In this document: in pieces, positions 17,465 through 26,301 of the stretch
Numbering within the stretch: position 1 is the first letter of the stretch
Layout of the letters: the number at the start of each line of letters is the position of its first letter
NCBI RefSeq assembly: GCF_014851585.1
Contig: NZ_JACVAB010000007.1
Coordinates: forward strand, 186,001 to 250,000
Length of the DNA stretch: 64,000 nucleotides
Direction: 5' to 3'
Origin: Agrobacterium sp. AGB01
Lineage (GTDB): Bacteria > Pseudomonadota > Alphaproteobacteria > Rhizobiales > Rhizobiaceae
Notes under the pieces: model-generated
Database searches by the model: none
What the model saw: only the letters and a program-made list of their open reading frames with translations
Told to the model about the DNA's origin: nothing
Made by a program: the position numbers and the translations under genes

Positions 17465-18784
17465 TTACGCAAAAAACCGGTTGGTGGGACGTGGCAACCC
17501 GAGATGGTCTCGCAACGTTGTTCCTTCGTAATCCTGGCGGAACAAACCTCGCCGTTGCAGTTCCGGAACCAGCTGAAGTACCACATCGTCCAGCCCTTGC
17601 GGAAGATATGGTAACACGACTGTAAAGCCATCACTGGCGTCCTCGGCCAACCATTTTTCCATCTCATCAGCTATGGTTTGTGGCGTGCCCACAAAGGCGA
17701 GGCCAGCATAACCACCATATCGCTGTGCCAACTGACGCACCGTCAGCGCGTCCTCTCTTGCAAGCCTTATCGCTTGCTCGCGACCGGTCTTGCTTGCATT
17801 CGTATCGGGTATATCTGGCAGCGGGCCATCCGGATCAAAACCGGACGCATCATGGCCAAGAGCAATCGACAGTGACGCGATAGCGCTATCATAGTGCACC
17901 AGACTATCAAGCTTGGCGCGCTTGGCCTTGGCTTCTTCCACCGTGTCTGCAATCACGATGAGAGCAGCGGGCAGTATTTTCAGCTGTTCCGGACGACGGC
18001 CGAAGACTGGCATCCTGCCTTTGATATCGGCATAAAGAAGCTTTGCAGCGGCAAGATCGCGCGGCGAGCAAAACACCACCTCTGCGGTTTCAGCCGCCAG
18101 TTGACGACCGGGCTCTGATTGCCCGGCCTGCACGATGACGGGCCAGCCCTGGACAGGCCGGGCTATGTTCAAAGGCCCCTTGACCTGCAGGGCAGGGCCT
18201 TTGTGATCAAGCACGTGCATTTTATCGGGATCAAAGAAGATGCCGCTTTCCTGATCGCGAATAAATGCATCATCAGCAAAGCTGTCCCACAGGCCCGTGA
18301 CGACATCGAAAAACTCACGCGCTCTCGCATATCGATCACCATGATCAACATGGGTATCCAGACCAAAGTTAAGCGCAGCGTCGGGGTTTGCCGTGGTAAC
18401 AATATTCCATGCCGCGCGTCCGTCGCTGATATGATCGAGCGAGGCAAACCGGCGAGCAACGTGATACGGCTCGTCAAAAGTTGTCGACGCCGTTGCGGCA
18501 AGACCAATCTTTTCCGTCACGGCAGCCAGCGCCGAAAGCAGGGTGAACGGCTCAAAAGATGTAACAGTGTGGCTACGTCTCAGGGCCTCCACAGGCATGT
18601 TCAGAACCGCCAGATGATCCGCCATAAAAAACGCGTCAAATTTCGCAGCTTCGAGCTTTTGAATGAATGACTTCAAATGGGAAAAGTTGAAGTTCGCATC
18701 GGCATAGGAACCCGGATATCGCCATGCGCCTGTATGCAGACTGACTGGACGCATGAACGCGGTGAGATGCATCGACTTTGCCAT
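17465..18784 (-). CDS. FMN-dependent monooxygenase, NtaA/SnaA/DszA type
   Basis: A 439-residue luciferase-like monooxygenase of the nitrilotriacetate/pristinamycin IIA synthase/DszA subgroup. Visible are the N-terminal GAWRYPGSYAD region, FFMADHLAVLN, the TASTTFDEPYHVARRFASLDHISDGR segment, WNIVTT, and QAGQSEPGR. These enzymes use FMNH2 from a separate reductase to oxidise sulphur- or nitrogen-containing organics. A flavin reductase lies at 14940-15569. The gene is alone and its ATG at 18784 opens onto a long non-coding stretch. Confidence 0.93.
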   Translation of the reverse strand: MAKSMHLTAFMRPVSLHTGAWRYPGSYADANFNFSHLKSFIQKLEAAKFDAFFMADHLAVLNMPVEALRRSHTVTSFEPFTLLSALAAVTEKIGLAATASTTFDEPYHVARRFASLDHISDGRAAWNIVTTANPDAALNFGLDTHVDHGDRYARAREFFDVVTGLWDSFADDAFIRDQESGIFFDPDKMHVLDHKGPALQVKGPLNIARPVQGWPVIVQAGQSEPGRQLAAETAEVVFCSPRDLAAAKLLYADIKGRMPVFGRRPEQLKILPAALIVIADTVEEAKAKRAKLDSLVHYDSAIASLSIALGHDASGFDPDGPLPDIPDTNASKTGREQAIRLAREDALTVRQLAQRYGGYAGLAFVGTPQTIADEMEKWLAEDASDGFTVVLPYLPQGLDDVVLQLVPELQRRGLFRQDYEGTTLRDHLGLPRPTNRFFA

Positions 18785-19170
18785 GGCGCGGCTCTCCTTG
18801 GAGCATGTTGGGAATATATTGGCGATAAAAACAGGGTCAATCTCCCGAATATTTATTCCTTAATTCTAGCCGAGATAAGATAAATAACTCTATATCCAAC
18901 CACATCATTGAAAATTTAGATTTTTCTTCCGAAAATTCGAACTTTCGACATTACATCATGATCTGAATAGTATATATATTTTATAGACAATAGACGGGTG
19001 AGGATAAATCATGGTTCACGTTTCATTTGATCGTAAATATGACGCAGCCCGCAATATTACCGACATCACGCAAAACCGTTGTTGCCGTTTTCCATCACGA
19101 ATGCACGCACCTCTGAAATCGCAGAGGTGGATCAGTTCGAGGTCGAAAAACACGCTGAAAAGAGACGGAT

Positions 19171-19359
19171 ATGCAGAGACACGTTATTGAACACGCCGGA
19201 CTGCCGGTCGGAATAGCAATCCCTGAAGACAACAAGTTGCGGTTCATTGCCGTGAAGTTCCATGTGATTGATCTCGACAATCGCAGATATGCGAGCTTGC
19301 ACGATCTGACGGCAGACATCCGCAGCCATCTGGCAACACCCAGCACTTTTGCGGCGTGA
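19171..19359 (+). CDS. Small hypothetical protein
   Basis: A 62-residue frame with protein-like codon use and a moderate ribosome site (AAGAGACGG, about 4 bases from ATG). The sequence has alternating hydrophobic stretches (GLPVGIAIPED, LRFIAVKFHVIDLDN) that would fit a small beta-rich fold, and a helical C-terminal part. I do not recognise a named family, though it has the feel of a conserved rhizobial small protein. It lies in a decayed region and could be a remnant. Confidence 0.45.
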   Translation: MQRHVIEHAGLPVGIAIPEDNKLRFIAVKFHVIDLDNRRYASLHDLTADIRSHLATPSTFAA

Positions 19360-19502
19360 TCCTTGGCGGACCTTGATTGTTTACAGACCAGAGGATGTGC
19401 CGCAAAACTTACGGATGCGCGCAGAGAATATTTGTCCTTGCTTCGATGATATGCACAGACACATGGTTTTCCGCAGCCAGACTGCCGCGCTCCTTGAGGC
19501 CA

Positions 19503-19634
19503 TCAAGGTTCGCCTGTTTTTCGGCGAAGTCGTCCGAGCTTCTCAGCAATAACTGCGACACCAAGTCCAGCCGTCCGCCAGCCAGCAATCTTGCGTCGTT
19601 CATCCAGATCTATATGGGAGTAGGTGCTTCTCAT
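19503..19634 (-). pseudogene. IS30-family transposase remnant (N-terminal fragment)
   Basis: On the minus strand an ATG at 19634 opens a 43-codon frame beginning MRSTYSHIDLDERRKIAGW and continuing through a helix-turn-helix-like AVIAEKLGR. This is the characteristic N terminus of IS30/IS1086-type transposases. After LGR the usual HRSTIFRE continuation is lost and the frame stops at 19503. No catalytic DDE region and no terminal inverted repeats were found nearby, so this is a decayed relic. Confidence 0.7.
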
Positions 19635-20127
19635 CGCGCGTTCCTTGCAAGGAATAACCTGTTGTTCTTTATTGCAAGTCGCACTTCATCCTTGAACCCA
19701 CCCGAGCCCACACATAAATCGCATAATATTTGTTATGGAACTTTTGTATTCCATGTCCTTATCGTCTGATGGTATCAGCCGCTCGGTCGGTTCTGCTCAG
19801 AAGCGCTGCGGACAAGTGACTTAAAAACAAAATCAGCCCCGCGGAGATCCTTCAATTCCGTCATTTGTTGTTTTTGGCAATTTTTGTTGCAATGCACAGA
19901 CTTTGGAAATTCGAGGGCTGAAGACAAGAATTTTGGACTTCCGTCAATTTCTGCCGTAAAAAATATATTTATTACAACACGATAGATTTTATTTTAACAA
20001 AAATTATCCTTCCCGTTGACAACTACGGACGAGAAATGTTGCCCTTAAATCAGCAGAAGTGAATAAATATCACATATGCTGATTGCCGGGAGGGCAATCG
20101 TCACGTTCACGATCATGGGAGGATCAT

Positions 20128-21114
20128 ATGAACAGTCGTCGTCATTTCATGGTTACCTTATCAGTAGCCGCTTCCACTGTCGCAATTCTCGCATTTGGTG
20201 GCCAAGCCGCCTACGCCAAAGATCTCAAAATCGGTTTTAGCCAGGTTACCCTGCAATCTCCGTTTTATGTTCAGTTGAAGAACGGTGCAGAGGCAGCAGC
20301 AGCAAAATCAGGTGACACGTTGGTGTTTCTGGATGCCAACGGCGATGTGTCGAAGCAGAACAATGATATTCAGGATCTCATTACACAGGGTGTCAACGCC
20401 ATCATTATCAATCCGGTCAACCCGGATGCCGTGGCACCGTCTCTGGATGCAGCAGCAGCGGCAGGTATTCCTGTCATAACCGTCGACCGCCCTGTGCGTG
20501 GTGGCACCGTGGCGGCCCATGTCGGGCGCGACAACAAGGCTATGGGCAAACTGGTTGGAGAAGCCGTCGTTGCGAAACTGAAGGCAGATGGCATCAGCGA
20601 TGCCAAAATCATCGAAATCCAGGGTGACGCAGGTGGCGCCGTGATGATGGACCGTCGAGACGGCTTCCACGATGCAATCAAGGATAGTGGCCACAAAATC
20701 GTCGAAGGGCCTTACGCTGAGTACATCCGCGCCAATGCGGTCACCGCAATGCAGGACCTTTTGCAAGCCCATCCTGATGTCAAGGTTATTTACGCTCATA
20801 ATGATGACATGGCACTTGGTGCTATGCAGGTCTTGAAGGAAAACAACCGGGACGATGTTCTGGTTGCGGGTGTCGATGGGCTGTCTGAAGCGCTGCAAAC
20901 CATGAGCTCAGGCGGCAAATATGTGGCGACGGCTCTCAACGATCCGCAGTATCTCGGTGACGTCACCATTCAAGTCGCACTTGAAGCCGCCGCCAAAAAA
21001 AAGGTTCCGGCCTTCGTCGATGCTGGCACGGCACTGGTAACCCCTGACAATGTCGGCAAGTTCCCGCATTCTGCACTGTTTGCGGAATACCGTCCGCAGG
21101 TTCTCAACCAATAA
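20128..21114 (+). CDS. Sugar ABC transporter substrate-binding protein, RbsB type
   Basis: A 328-residue periplasmic binding protein of the ribose/LacI-like family. A signal peptide ends at about residue 30 (AAYAKD). The mature protein begins KIGFSQVTLQSPFYVQLKNG, with the hinge-side VNAIIINPVNPDA and the ligand-contact IPVITVDRPV, GRDN and ALNDPQYLG motifs. The ATG at 20128 follows GGGAGGATCAT and is preferred to an upstream in-frame ATG at 20083. It delivers a sugar or polyol to the transporter encoded at 24811-27298. A terminator-like hairpin right after it likely raises its level over the rest of the operon. Confidence 0.93.
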   Translation: MNSRRHFMVTLSVAASTVAILAFGGQAAYAKDLKIGFSQVTLQSPFYVQLKNGAEAAAAKSGDTLVFLDANGDVSKQNNDIQDLITQGVNAIIINPVNPDAVAPSLDAAAAAGIPVITVDRPVRGGTVAAHVGRDNKAMGKLVGEAVVAKLKADGISDAKIIEIQGDAGGAVMMDRRDGFHDAIKDSGHKIVEGPYAEYIRANAVTAMQDLLQAHPDVKVIYAHNDDMALGAMQVLKENNRDDVLVAGVDGLSEALQTMSSGGKYVATALNDPQYLGDVTIQVALEAAAKKKVPAFVDAGTALVTPDNVGKFPHSALFAEYRPQVLNQ

Positions 21115-21126
21115 CTCCCAAGCAGA

Positions 21127-21149
21127 CAGGAGGGGCTTTGCCCCTCCTG
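21127..21149 (+). terminator. Hairpin after the sugar-binding protein gene (partial terminator)
   Basis: A perfect 10-base stem, CAGGAGGGGC / GCCCCTCCTG, around TTT, followed by ATTGATCTTATC. The following genes run in the same direction, so it probably acts as an attenuator rather than an absolute stop. Confidence 0.75.
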
Positions 21150-21225
21150 ATTGATCTTATCTGTCAATGAGCGTCGGCGCCCCAGCCCGACGATTGCCTC
21201 AGTGTAACTGAAGGATAGCAAAATC

Positions 21226-22248
21226 ATGCGTGCAGCCGTACTCCACACGCCCGGAGATATCCGCCTCGAAGACGTTGCCAAACCCGTGCCGGGACAGGGA
21301 GAAGCCCTCCTACGCGTCGCGGCCGTCGGCGTTTGTGGTTCGGATTTGCCACGAATGCTCACCAAAGGTGCCCACAAGATGCCGATCATCTGTGGTCATG
21401 AATTTTCTGGCGTTATCGAAGAACTCGGCCCCGGTGTTCCCGATTTCAAGGTTGGTGAACTGGTCACCGTTCCTCCAATGCTCCCGTGCAATAGTTGTGA
21501 CCAGTGCGCCACCGGCAACTTCTCTCGCTGCCGCAATTACGACTATTTCGGCTCTCGTCGCGATGGAGCCTACGCGCAATATGTTTGCGCTCCGGTCAGC
21601 AACCTTATGAAGGTTCCGGCAAACTGCGACCCCCGTGCGGCCGCAATGGTCGATCCGGCGTCGATCGCGCTACATGCCATTTGGAAGGCGGGCGGCGTGA
21701 CGATGGGTGATCGCGGAGCGGTTATCGGCTGTGGTCCAATCGGGCTTTTTGCCATTCAGTGGATGTTGTTGATGGGAGCAACCGAGGTTGTTGCGATCGA
21801 CATTTCCAAAGAAAAGCTTGAGTTGGCTCGTCAGGCCGGCGCGACACATACGTTGCTTTCAACTGACGATATCCCGAAAGATCTCCTGTGCAATATCATC
21901 ATCGAGGCGGCCGGGCATCCAAGTTCGATCGGCACAGCAGTCCAGCTTGCGGCACCAGGCGGTCACGTCGCTTTTATCGGCATTCCGGTTGGCGAAGTGC
22001 CTCTTTCCAATGCCACCTTCCAGCACTTCCTTCGTCAGGAAGTCTCGCTGCATGGTTCGTGGAATTCGTTCGGCGCTCCCTACCCCGGCCCACAATGGAC
22101 GGTTGCGCTTGACAAGCTTGCGTCCGGAGCCCTCAAATGGGAATTCATGATAACCCACGATCTTGCACTCGATGAATTACCCGCAATTTTCGAGCGGCTT
22201 CGCAACGACCGTGGCTTCTTTTTCTCGAAGATCATGTTTCGCCCGTGA
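21226..22248 (+). CDS. Zinc-dependent medium-chain alcohol/polyol dehydrogenase
   Basis: A 340-residue medium-chain dehydrogenase of the sorbitol/galactitol-1-phosphate/threonine type. The catalytic zinc site is seen as CGSD near residue 38 and GHEF near 61. The structural zinc cysteines lie in CNSCDQCATGNFSRC (about 88-102), and the NAD loop is GCGPIGLFAIQ (about 168-178). It probably oxidises the imported polyol or sugar, or its phosphate made by the next gene. It starts 77 bases after the hairpin and ends 62 bases before the kinase gene. Confidence 0.92.
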   Translation: MRAAVLHTPGDIRLEDVAKPVPGQGEALLRVAAVGVCGSDLPRMLTKGAHKMPIICGHEFSGVIEELGPGVPDFKVGELVTVPPMLPCNSCDQCATGNFSRCRNYDYFGSRRDGAYAQYVCAPVSNLMKVPANCDPRAAAMVDPASIALHAIWKAGGVTMGDRGAVIGCGPIGLFAIQWMLLMGATEVVAIDISKEKLELARQAGATHTLLSTDDIPKDLLCNIIIEAAGHPSSIGTAVQLAAPGGHVAFIGIPVGEVPLSNATFQHFLRQEVSLHGSWNSFGAPYPGPQWTVALDKLASGALKWEFMITHDLALDELPAIFERLRNDRGFFFSKIMFRP

Positions 22249-22310
22249 CGGACAAAACCCGGTTGGAGGCCGGGCCGTCATAACTGGCAGTTTGGGGAGG
22301 ACAATCGAAC

Positions 22311-23822
22311 ATGGCTCATATTTTGAGCTTCGATTTTGGCACCGGTGGCGTACGAGCAGGTGTTTACGACGTCGACCGCCGTCAGATGCTCGGTCAGGCG
22401 GACGCAGCCTATGCGACACATTATCCGAGAGCCGGGTGGGCTGAACAATCTCCGACTGATTGGCGCAAAGCCCTTCGTCATGCTGGCCGTGCCGCCCTTG
22501 AAAAAGCAGGGCGAAAGACGGTTGATGCTGTCTGCTGCGCGACAACGGCTTCCACTGCCGCGGTCTGTTTGCGTGATGGTACCCCACTTTCGCCAGCAAT
22601 ACTGTGGATGGACTGTCGCGCCGATGCTGAGGCACGACAGACGGCTTCGCTTGACCATGAGGTCATGCGGTTTTGCGGCGGCTCGGACGCTGTCGAGTGG
22701 CTTGTACCCAAATCGATGTGGTTGAAAAGCCATATGCCGGAACTCTGGTCAAAGGCCGAAGTGATTTGCGAAGCGCTCGACTACGTAAACTTCGACCTGA
22801 CGGGTGAATGGGTCGGTTCGCGCATGAATGCAGCCTGCAAGTGGAATTACGACAGCCAGAACCATCGTTTTGTTCCGGAAATTTATGAAGCCTTCGGTAT
22901 TCCAGATCTTCTGGAGCGTTTGCCGCAGCGCATCGTTCCAGTCGGCGGAATTATCGGCACGATGCGCAGCGAAATGGCCACTGAACTGGGTCTTGATAAC
23001 CTGCCGGTCGTAGCGCAGGGCGGCATCGACGCTCATATCGGCATTCTCGGCGCAGACACGGTCGAACCCGGCGGCATGCTGTTCATCGGTGGCACGTCTA
23101 TCGTCCAGCTGGTGCAACTTGCCCAGGAGGAAGACGTTTCCGGTTTCTGGGGCCCCTACCCGAATGCACTGACCGATGGCCGCTGGCTGGTGGAATGTGG
23201 TCAGGTTGCCGCCGGGTCAATGCTCAATTGGCTGACCGATGAAATTTTCGGCCTTGACAGAAATGGACATGCGGCGATGATTGCCGATGTTGCCGCAACG
23301 CCGCACCGCTCCGAAGGCCTGCTTGCGCTGGACTATATGATGGGTAATCGTACACCCTATCGTGACGCCTCCTTGCGCGGCGTGCTGATGGGGCTGACGC
23401 TGGGCCACACTCGGGCTGACATCTATGCAGCGGCGATCGATTCAGTTGCGCTCGGGTCCGCGAATATCCTGTCGGTGCTCAAAGCACGTGGTGTGGCGGT
23501 CGAGCGGGTGATGATGGCTGGTGGCATCGTCAAGAATGCCGCTTGGCTGCAGGCCACCGTCGATGCGCTCGGACTGCCGGTCCAGGTCGCCCGTGAAGAC
23601 AATCTCTCTCTCGTTGGAACAGCGGTGGCTGCCGCCTCCGCGATTGGCGTGTTTCCTGATCTGAAGACCGCTGCAAAAGCCTGTGTTGCACCTGCAAGCG
23701 AGCTACTGCCCAATCCTGATCGCGCTGAATGGTTCGAACGTACGCTTCCTCTGTATCAAGAGGCAACCGAGCAATTGCGACCGACATTGCATCAGCTTGC
23801 CCGCCGACAGATGGGAGCGTGA
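22311..23822 (+). CDS. FGGY-family carbohydrate kinase
   Basis: A 503-residue sugar kinase of the FGGY superfamily (xylulose, ribulose, glycerol and related kinases). The N-terminal ATPase loop FDFGTGGVRAGVYD is at residues 5-18. The catalytic Asp lies in the WMDCRAD segment (about 100-106). The C-terminal signature includes GGTSIVQL and MMAGGIVKNAAWLQ with the ATP-binding glycines. It phosphorylates the substrate or the ketose made by the dehydrogenase. GGGGAGGAC precedes the ATG. The next gene starts 2 bases after its stop. Confidence 0.93.
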   Translation: MAHILSFDFGTGGVRAGVYDVDRRQMLGQADAAYATHYPRAGWAEQSPTDWRKALRHAGRAALEKAGRKTVDAVCCATTASTAAVCLRDGTPLSPAILWMDCRADAEARQTASLDHEVMRFCGGSDAVEWLVPKSMWLKSHMPELWSKAEVICEALDYVNFDLTGEWVGSRMNAACKWNYDSQNHRFVPEIYEAFGIPDLLERLPQRIVPVGGIIGTMRSEMATELGLDNLPVVAQGGIDAHIGILGADTVEPGGMLFIGGTSIVQLVQLAQEEDVSGFWGPYPNALTDGRWLVECGQVAAGSMLNWLTDEIFGLDRNGHAAMIADVAATPHRSEGLLALDYMMGNRTPYRDASLRGVLMGLTLGHTRADIYAAAIDSVALGSANILSVLKARGVAVERVMMAGGIVKNAAWLQATVDALGLPVQVAREDNLSLVGTAVAAASAIGVFPDLKTAAKACVAPASELLPNPDRAEWFERTLPLYQEATEQLRPTLHQLARRQMGA

Positions 23823-23824
23823 CC

Positions 23825-24811
23825 ATGGCAGAACGTAACCCCTACTCTGCCCGCCTACCCGTCAATGAACAGCGCGACCATCTGATGGTGCAGGTGGCCA
23901 AACTTTACTATGATTTGGATCGCACCCAGTCAGACATTGCCAATGAACTCGGCCTAACCCGCTGGCAGGTCGGCCGCCTGCTGGTTGAGGCTAAGGAAAA
24001 TGGTGTCGTCCGGATCGAAATCACGCCCCGCGCCGGTCGGCGAACATCAATGGAAGTCGAATTGCAGCGCCATTTTGGCGTTAGAGAAGCAATCGTTGTC
24101 CCGACGGTCGATATCGAAGAACCAAGCCTCATAATTGACAGCGTTGCGCAAGCCGCCGCGAACCATCTTGTCAGCCTCAATCCCAGACCATCTCTCATGG
24201 GGGTCAGCTGGGGGCGCACGATGGCAGCGGTTGCCCGCGCCTTGCCAAAAGACTGGTGCCCTGGCCTCAATGTGGTTCTTGTCAACGGCTCGACCGCTCT
24301 GACGACGACCACCAGTCGAAATTCAGCAGTTGCCGAGGAGTTTGCACAGTCAGCACCTGGACGCGCCACGCTTTTGCCTGTGCCGGCGATAATGGGATCA
24401 CGCTCGACGCGGGAAGCTCTTGAACATGACCCGATAATCGGGCGTGTCCTCAGACTTGCCGATGAGGCACCCGTTGTCTGTTTCGGACTTGGCGGCCTAA
24501 CCCATCAGTCCGTTTTGCTTGGCTCGGGGTATCTCGATGACCACGATATTGCGCGCTTGAAAACGCTGAACTCCGTTGGCGATATCATGGGGCGTTTCGT
24601 TGACCGGAATGGCAAGATTGCAGATCGCCAGCTTGATGATCGAACTATCGGCCTAAGGTTGGAGGCACTTGCACACAAGGAAAGAGTAATCGGTGTCGCG
24701 GCCGGTGAGGACAAGCACCTGATCACCGCAGCCTGCCTTCGGGCCGGCTACGTCACAGATCTGGTGACCGATGAAGGAACAGCCCGCAAAATTCTGGAGG
24801 AAGCTGCCTGA
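23825..24811 (+). CDS. SorC/DeoR-type sugar-binding transcriptional regulator
   Basis: A 328-residue SorC-family protein. An N-terminal helix-turn-helix (about residues 18-60, with RTQSDIANELGLTRWQVGRLL) is followed by a sugar-phosphate-binding domain (about 65-325) containing GVSWGRTMAAVA and VCFGLGGL. It likely senses the phosphorylated sugar produced by the kinase and controls this operon. The start at 23825 is preferred over an in-frame ATG at 23729, which would overlap the kinase by 94 bases. Its stop shares one base with the next start (TGATG). Confidence 0.92.
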   Translation: MAERNPYSARLPVNEQRDHLMVQVAKLYYDLDRTQSDIANELGLTRWQVGRLLVEAKENGVVRIEITPRAGRRTSMEVELQRHFGVREAIVVPTVDIEEPSLIIDSVAQAAANHLVSLNPRPSLMGVSWGRTMAAVARALPKDWCPGLNVVLVNGSTALTTTTSRNSAVAEEFAQSAPGRATLLPVPAIMGSRSTREALEHDPIIGRVLRLADEAPVVCFGLGGLTHQSVLLGSGYLDDHDIARLKTLNSVGDIMGRFVDRNGKIADRQLDDRTIGLRLEALAHKERVIGVAAGEDKHLITAACLRAGYVTDLVTDEGTARKILEEAA

Positions 24812-26301
24812 TGGAAGACGTACTCCGGATAGAACAACTCTCCAAGAAATTCCCGCCACATATAGTGGCCCTCGCCGAAGCAAATATTTCGGTCAGAAAA
24901 GGTGAAGTTCATTGTCTTTTGGGTGCGAATGGTGCCGGGAAGTCAACCTTTCTCAAATTGATCGCTGGCGCTCTTTCGCCTTCCGGCGGGGACATCTGGG
25001 TCGAAGGCAAAAAGGTCAATTTCAAGACACCGGCTGAGGCCGCAGCAGCCGGAATTTCAATGATCTATCAGGAACTTGATCTAGTTCCGCAGCTCACCGT
25101 CGCTGAAAATCTGTTTCTTGGCCATCCACCCGCCAGTTTCGGTTTTCTGAACAAACGAGAACGGCGTACCCGCGCCCTTGAAGCATTGGCCAGGATAAAG
25201 GCGACCTTTTCTCCAGAAGACCGGGTTGGAAATTTGTCAATTGCCAACCAGCAACTGACGGCAATTGCGCGCTCGCTAACGCGGGACGCCAAGGTCATCA
25301 TCATGGATGAACCGTCGGCAGCATTGAACGAAACAGAATTGAAGGCGGTCTTCCGCGTCATCCGGGAACTGACGACGCGCGGCGTTGCGATTCTTTATGT
25401 CAGCCACCGCCTCGGCGAACTTCGCGAGATCGGAGACCGTGTCACGGTGCTGCGGGGTGGCCAGACGATCGAAACCTTCGATGTTGCGGGCACGCCGGAC
25501 AGTGCGCTGGTCGAAGCCATCTTGGGTCGTAACCGCATGCTGATTGAACGGCAGGAGCGCGCACCCGTGGCGGGCGATGTCGTGCTGAGGGTTGACCGTC
25601 TTGTGGGAGCACACAAGCTGGAAATCCGCGATTTTGAATTGCGTCGTGGTGAAATCGCTGGATTAACCGGACTGAACGGTTCGGGTCGAACGTCGTTTCT
25701 AAAAGCACTATTTGGTGCAGACCCGGCTCAATCGCAAATGTCGCTTTATGGCAAATCGTTCAATCCCAAATCGCCACGCGACGCGATCCGGGCGGGCTTG
25801 GGCCTGGTGCCCGAAAACCGTAAGACGGAAGGGCTCATTCTCGACGCACCGATCTATCGCAATGCCACTCTCCCGGCGATGCAAGGCAAATTTCTCGCTC
25901 GCCATGGAGAGCTGAAAGCACAGACCGTTTCCGTTTTGAAACAGCTGACAACCAAATACGGCGCACCAGAACAGAAGGTTTTGCAATTGTCCGGCGGGAA
26001 CCAGCAAAAGGTCGTTCTCGCCAAATGGATCATCAAGGGTGCAAAGCTGCTGCTGCTTGACGAGCCTTCGCGCGGCCTCGATATCGGTGCCAAGGCAGAT
26101 CTATACAAGCTGGTTGACAAGCTTGCCTCTCAGGGCGCGGCCGTCATCGTCGCGTCCTCCGAATTGGATGAGCTTTACGCTGCCTGCGACACAATCTGGG
26201 TCTTCCATGAAGGGCGGAACATCGCACGGTTCAACCCGGCCAGCACAGATCACGATACGATCCTGCGTCACCAGATCCTGGGAGAACATCATCATGACTG
26301 A
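24811..26301 (+). CDS. Sugar ABC transporter ATP-binding protein, RbsA type
   Basis: A 496-residue protein with two fused ATPase domains. The first has an intact Walker A GANGAGKST (about residues 37-45) and Walker B IIMDEPS. The second has the degenerate loop NGSGRTS (about 290) and the conserved signature LSGGNQQKVVLAKW (about 393-406), followed by LLLLDEPSRGLD. This asymmetry is normal for RbsA, MglA and XylG. It drives the transporter formed with the next gene, which it overlaps by 8 bases. Confidence 0.95.
   Translation: MEDVLRIEQLSKKFPPHIVALAEANISVRKGEVHCLLGANGAGKSTFLKLIAGALSPSGGDIWVEGKKVNFKTPAEAAAAGISMIYQELDLVPQLTVAENLFLGHPPASFGFLNKRERRTRALEALARIKATFSPEDRVGNLSIANQQLTAIARSLTRDAKVIIMDEPSAALNETELKAVFRVIRELTTRGVAILYVSHRLGELREIGDRVTVLRGGQTIETFDVAGTPDSALVEAILGRNRMLIERQERAPVAGDVVLRVDRLVGAHKLEIRDFELRRGEIAGLTGLNGSGRTSFLKALFGADPAQSQMSLYGKSFNPKSPRDAIRAGLGLVPENRKTEGLILDAPIYRNATLPAMQGKFLARHGELKAQTVSVLKQLTTKYGAPEQKVLQLSGGNQQKVVLAKWIIKGAKLLLLDEPSRGLDIGAKADLYKLVDKLASQGAAVIVASSELDELYAACDTIWVFHEGRNIARFNPASTDHDTILRHQILGEHHHD

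Larger units (their letters stand above)
18785..20127 (+). other. Long, mostly non-coding and decayed region
   Basis: Between the monooxygenase and the sugar operon lie 1.3 kb with no full-size gene. I can support one small frame (19171-19359) and a transposase remnant on the other strand (19503-19634). A possible 59-codon frame begins at ATG 19011 behind GAGG but looks like nothing known. A hairpin, CACCTCTG / CAGAGGTG, lies at 19108-19129. The last 300 bases are AT-rich and presumably hold the promoter of the sugar operon; a TTGACA is at 20016-20021 but lacks a convincing -10 partner. Confidence 0.6.

Noticed and set aside
18785..20127. CRISPR array, tRNA or attachment site in the long non-coding gap
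   Set aside because: No direct repeats with regular spacing, no cloverleaf sequence, and no integrase gene were seen. Only the IS30 relic is supported.
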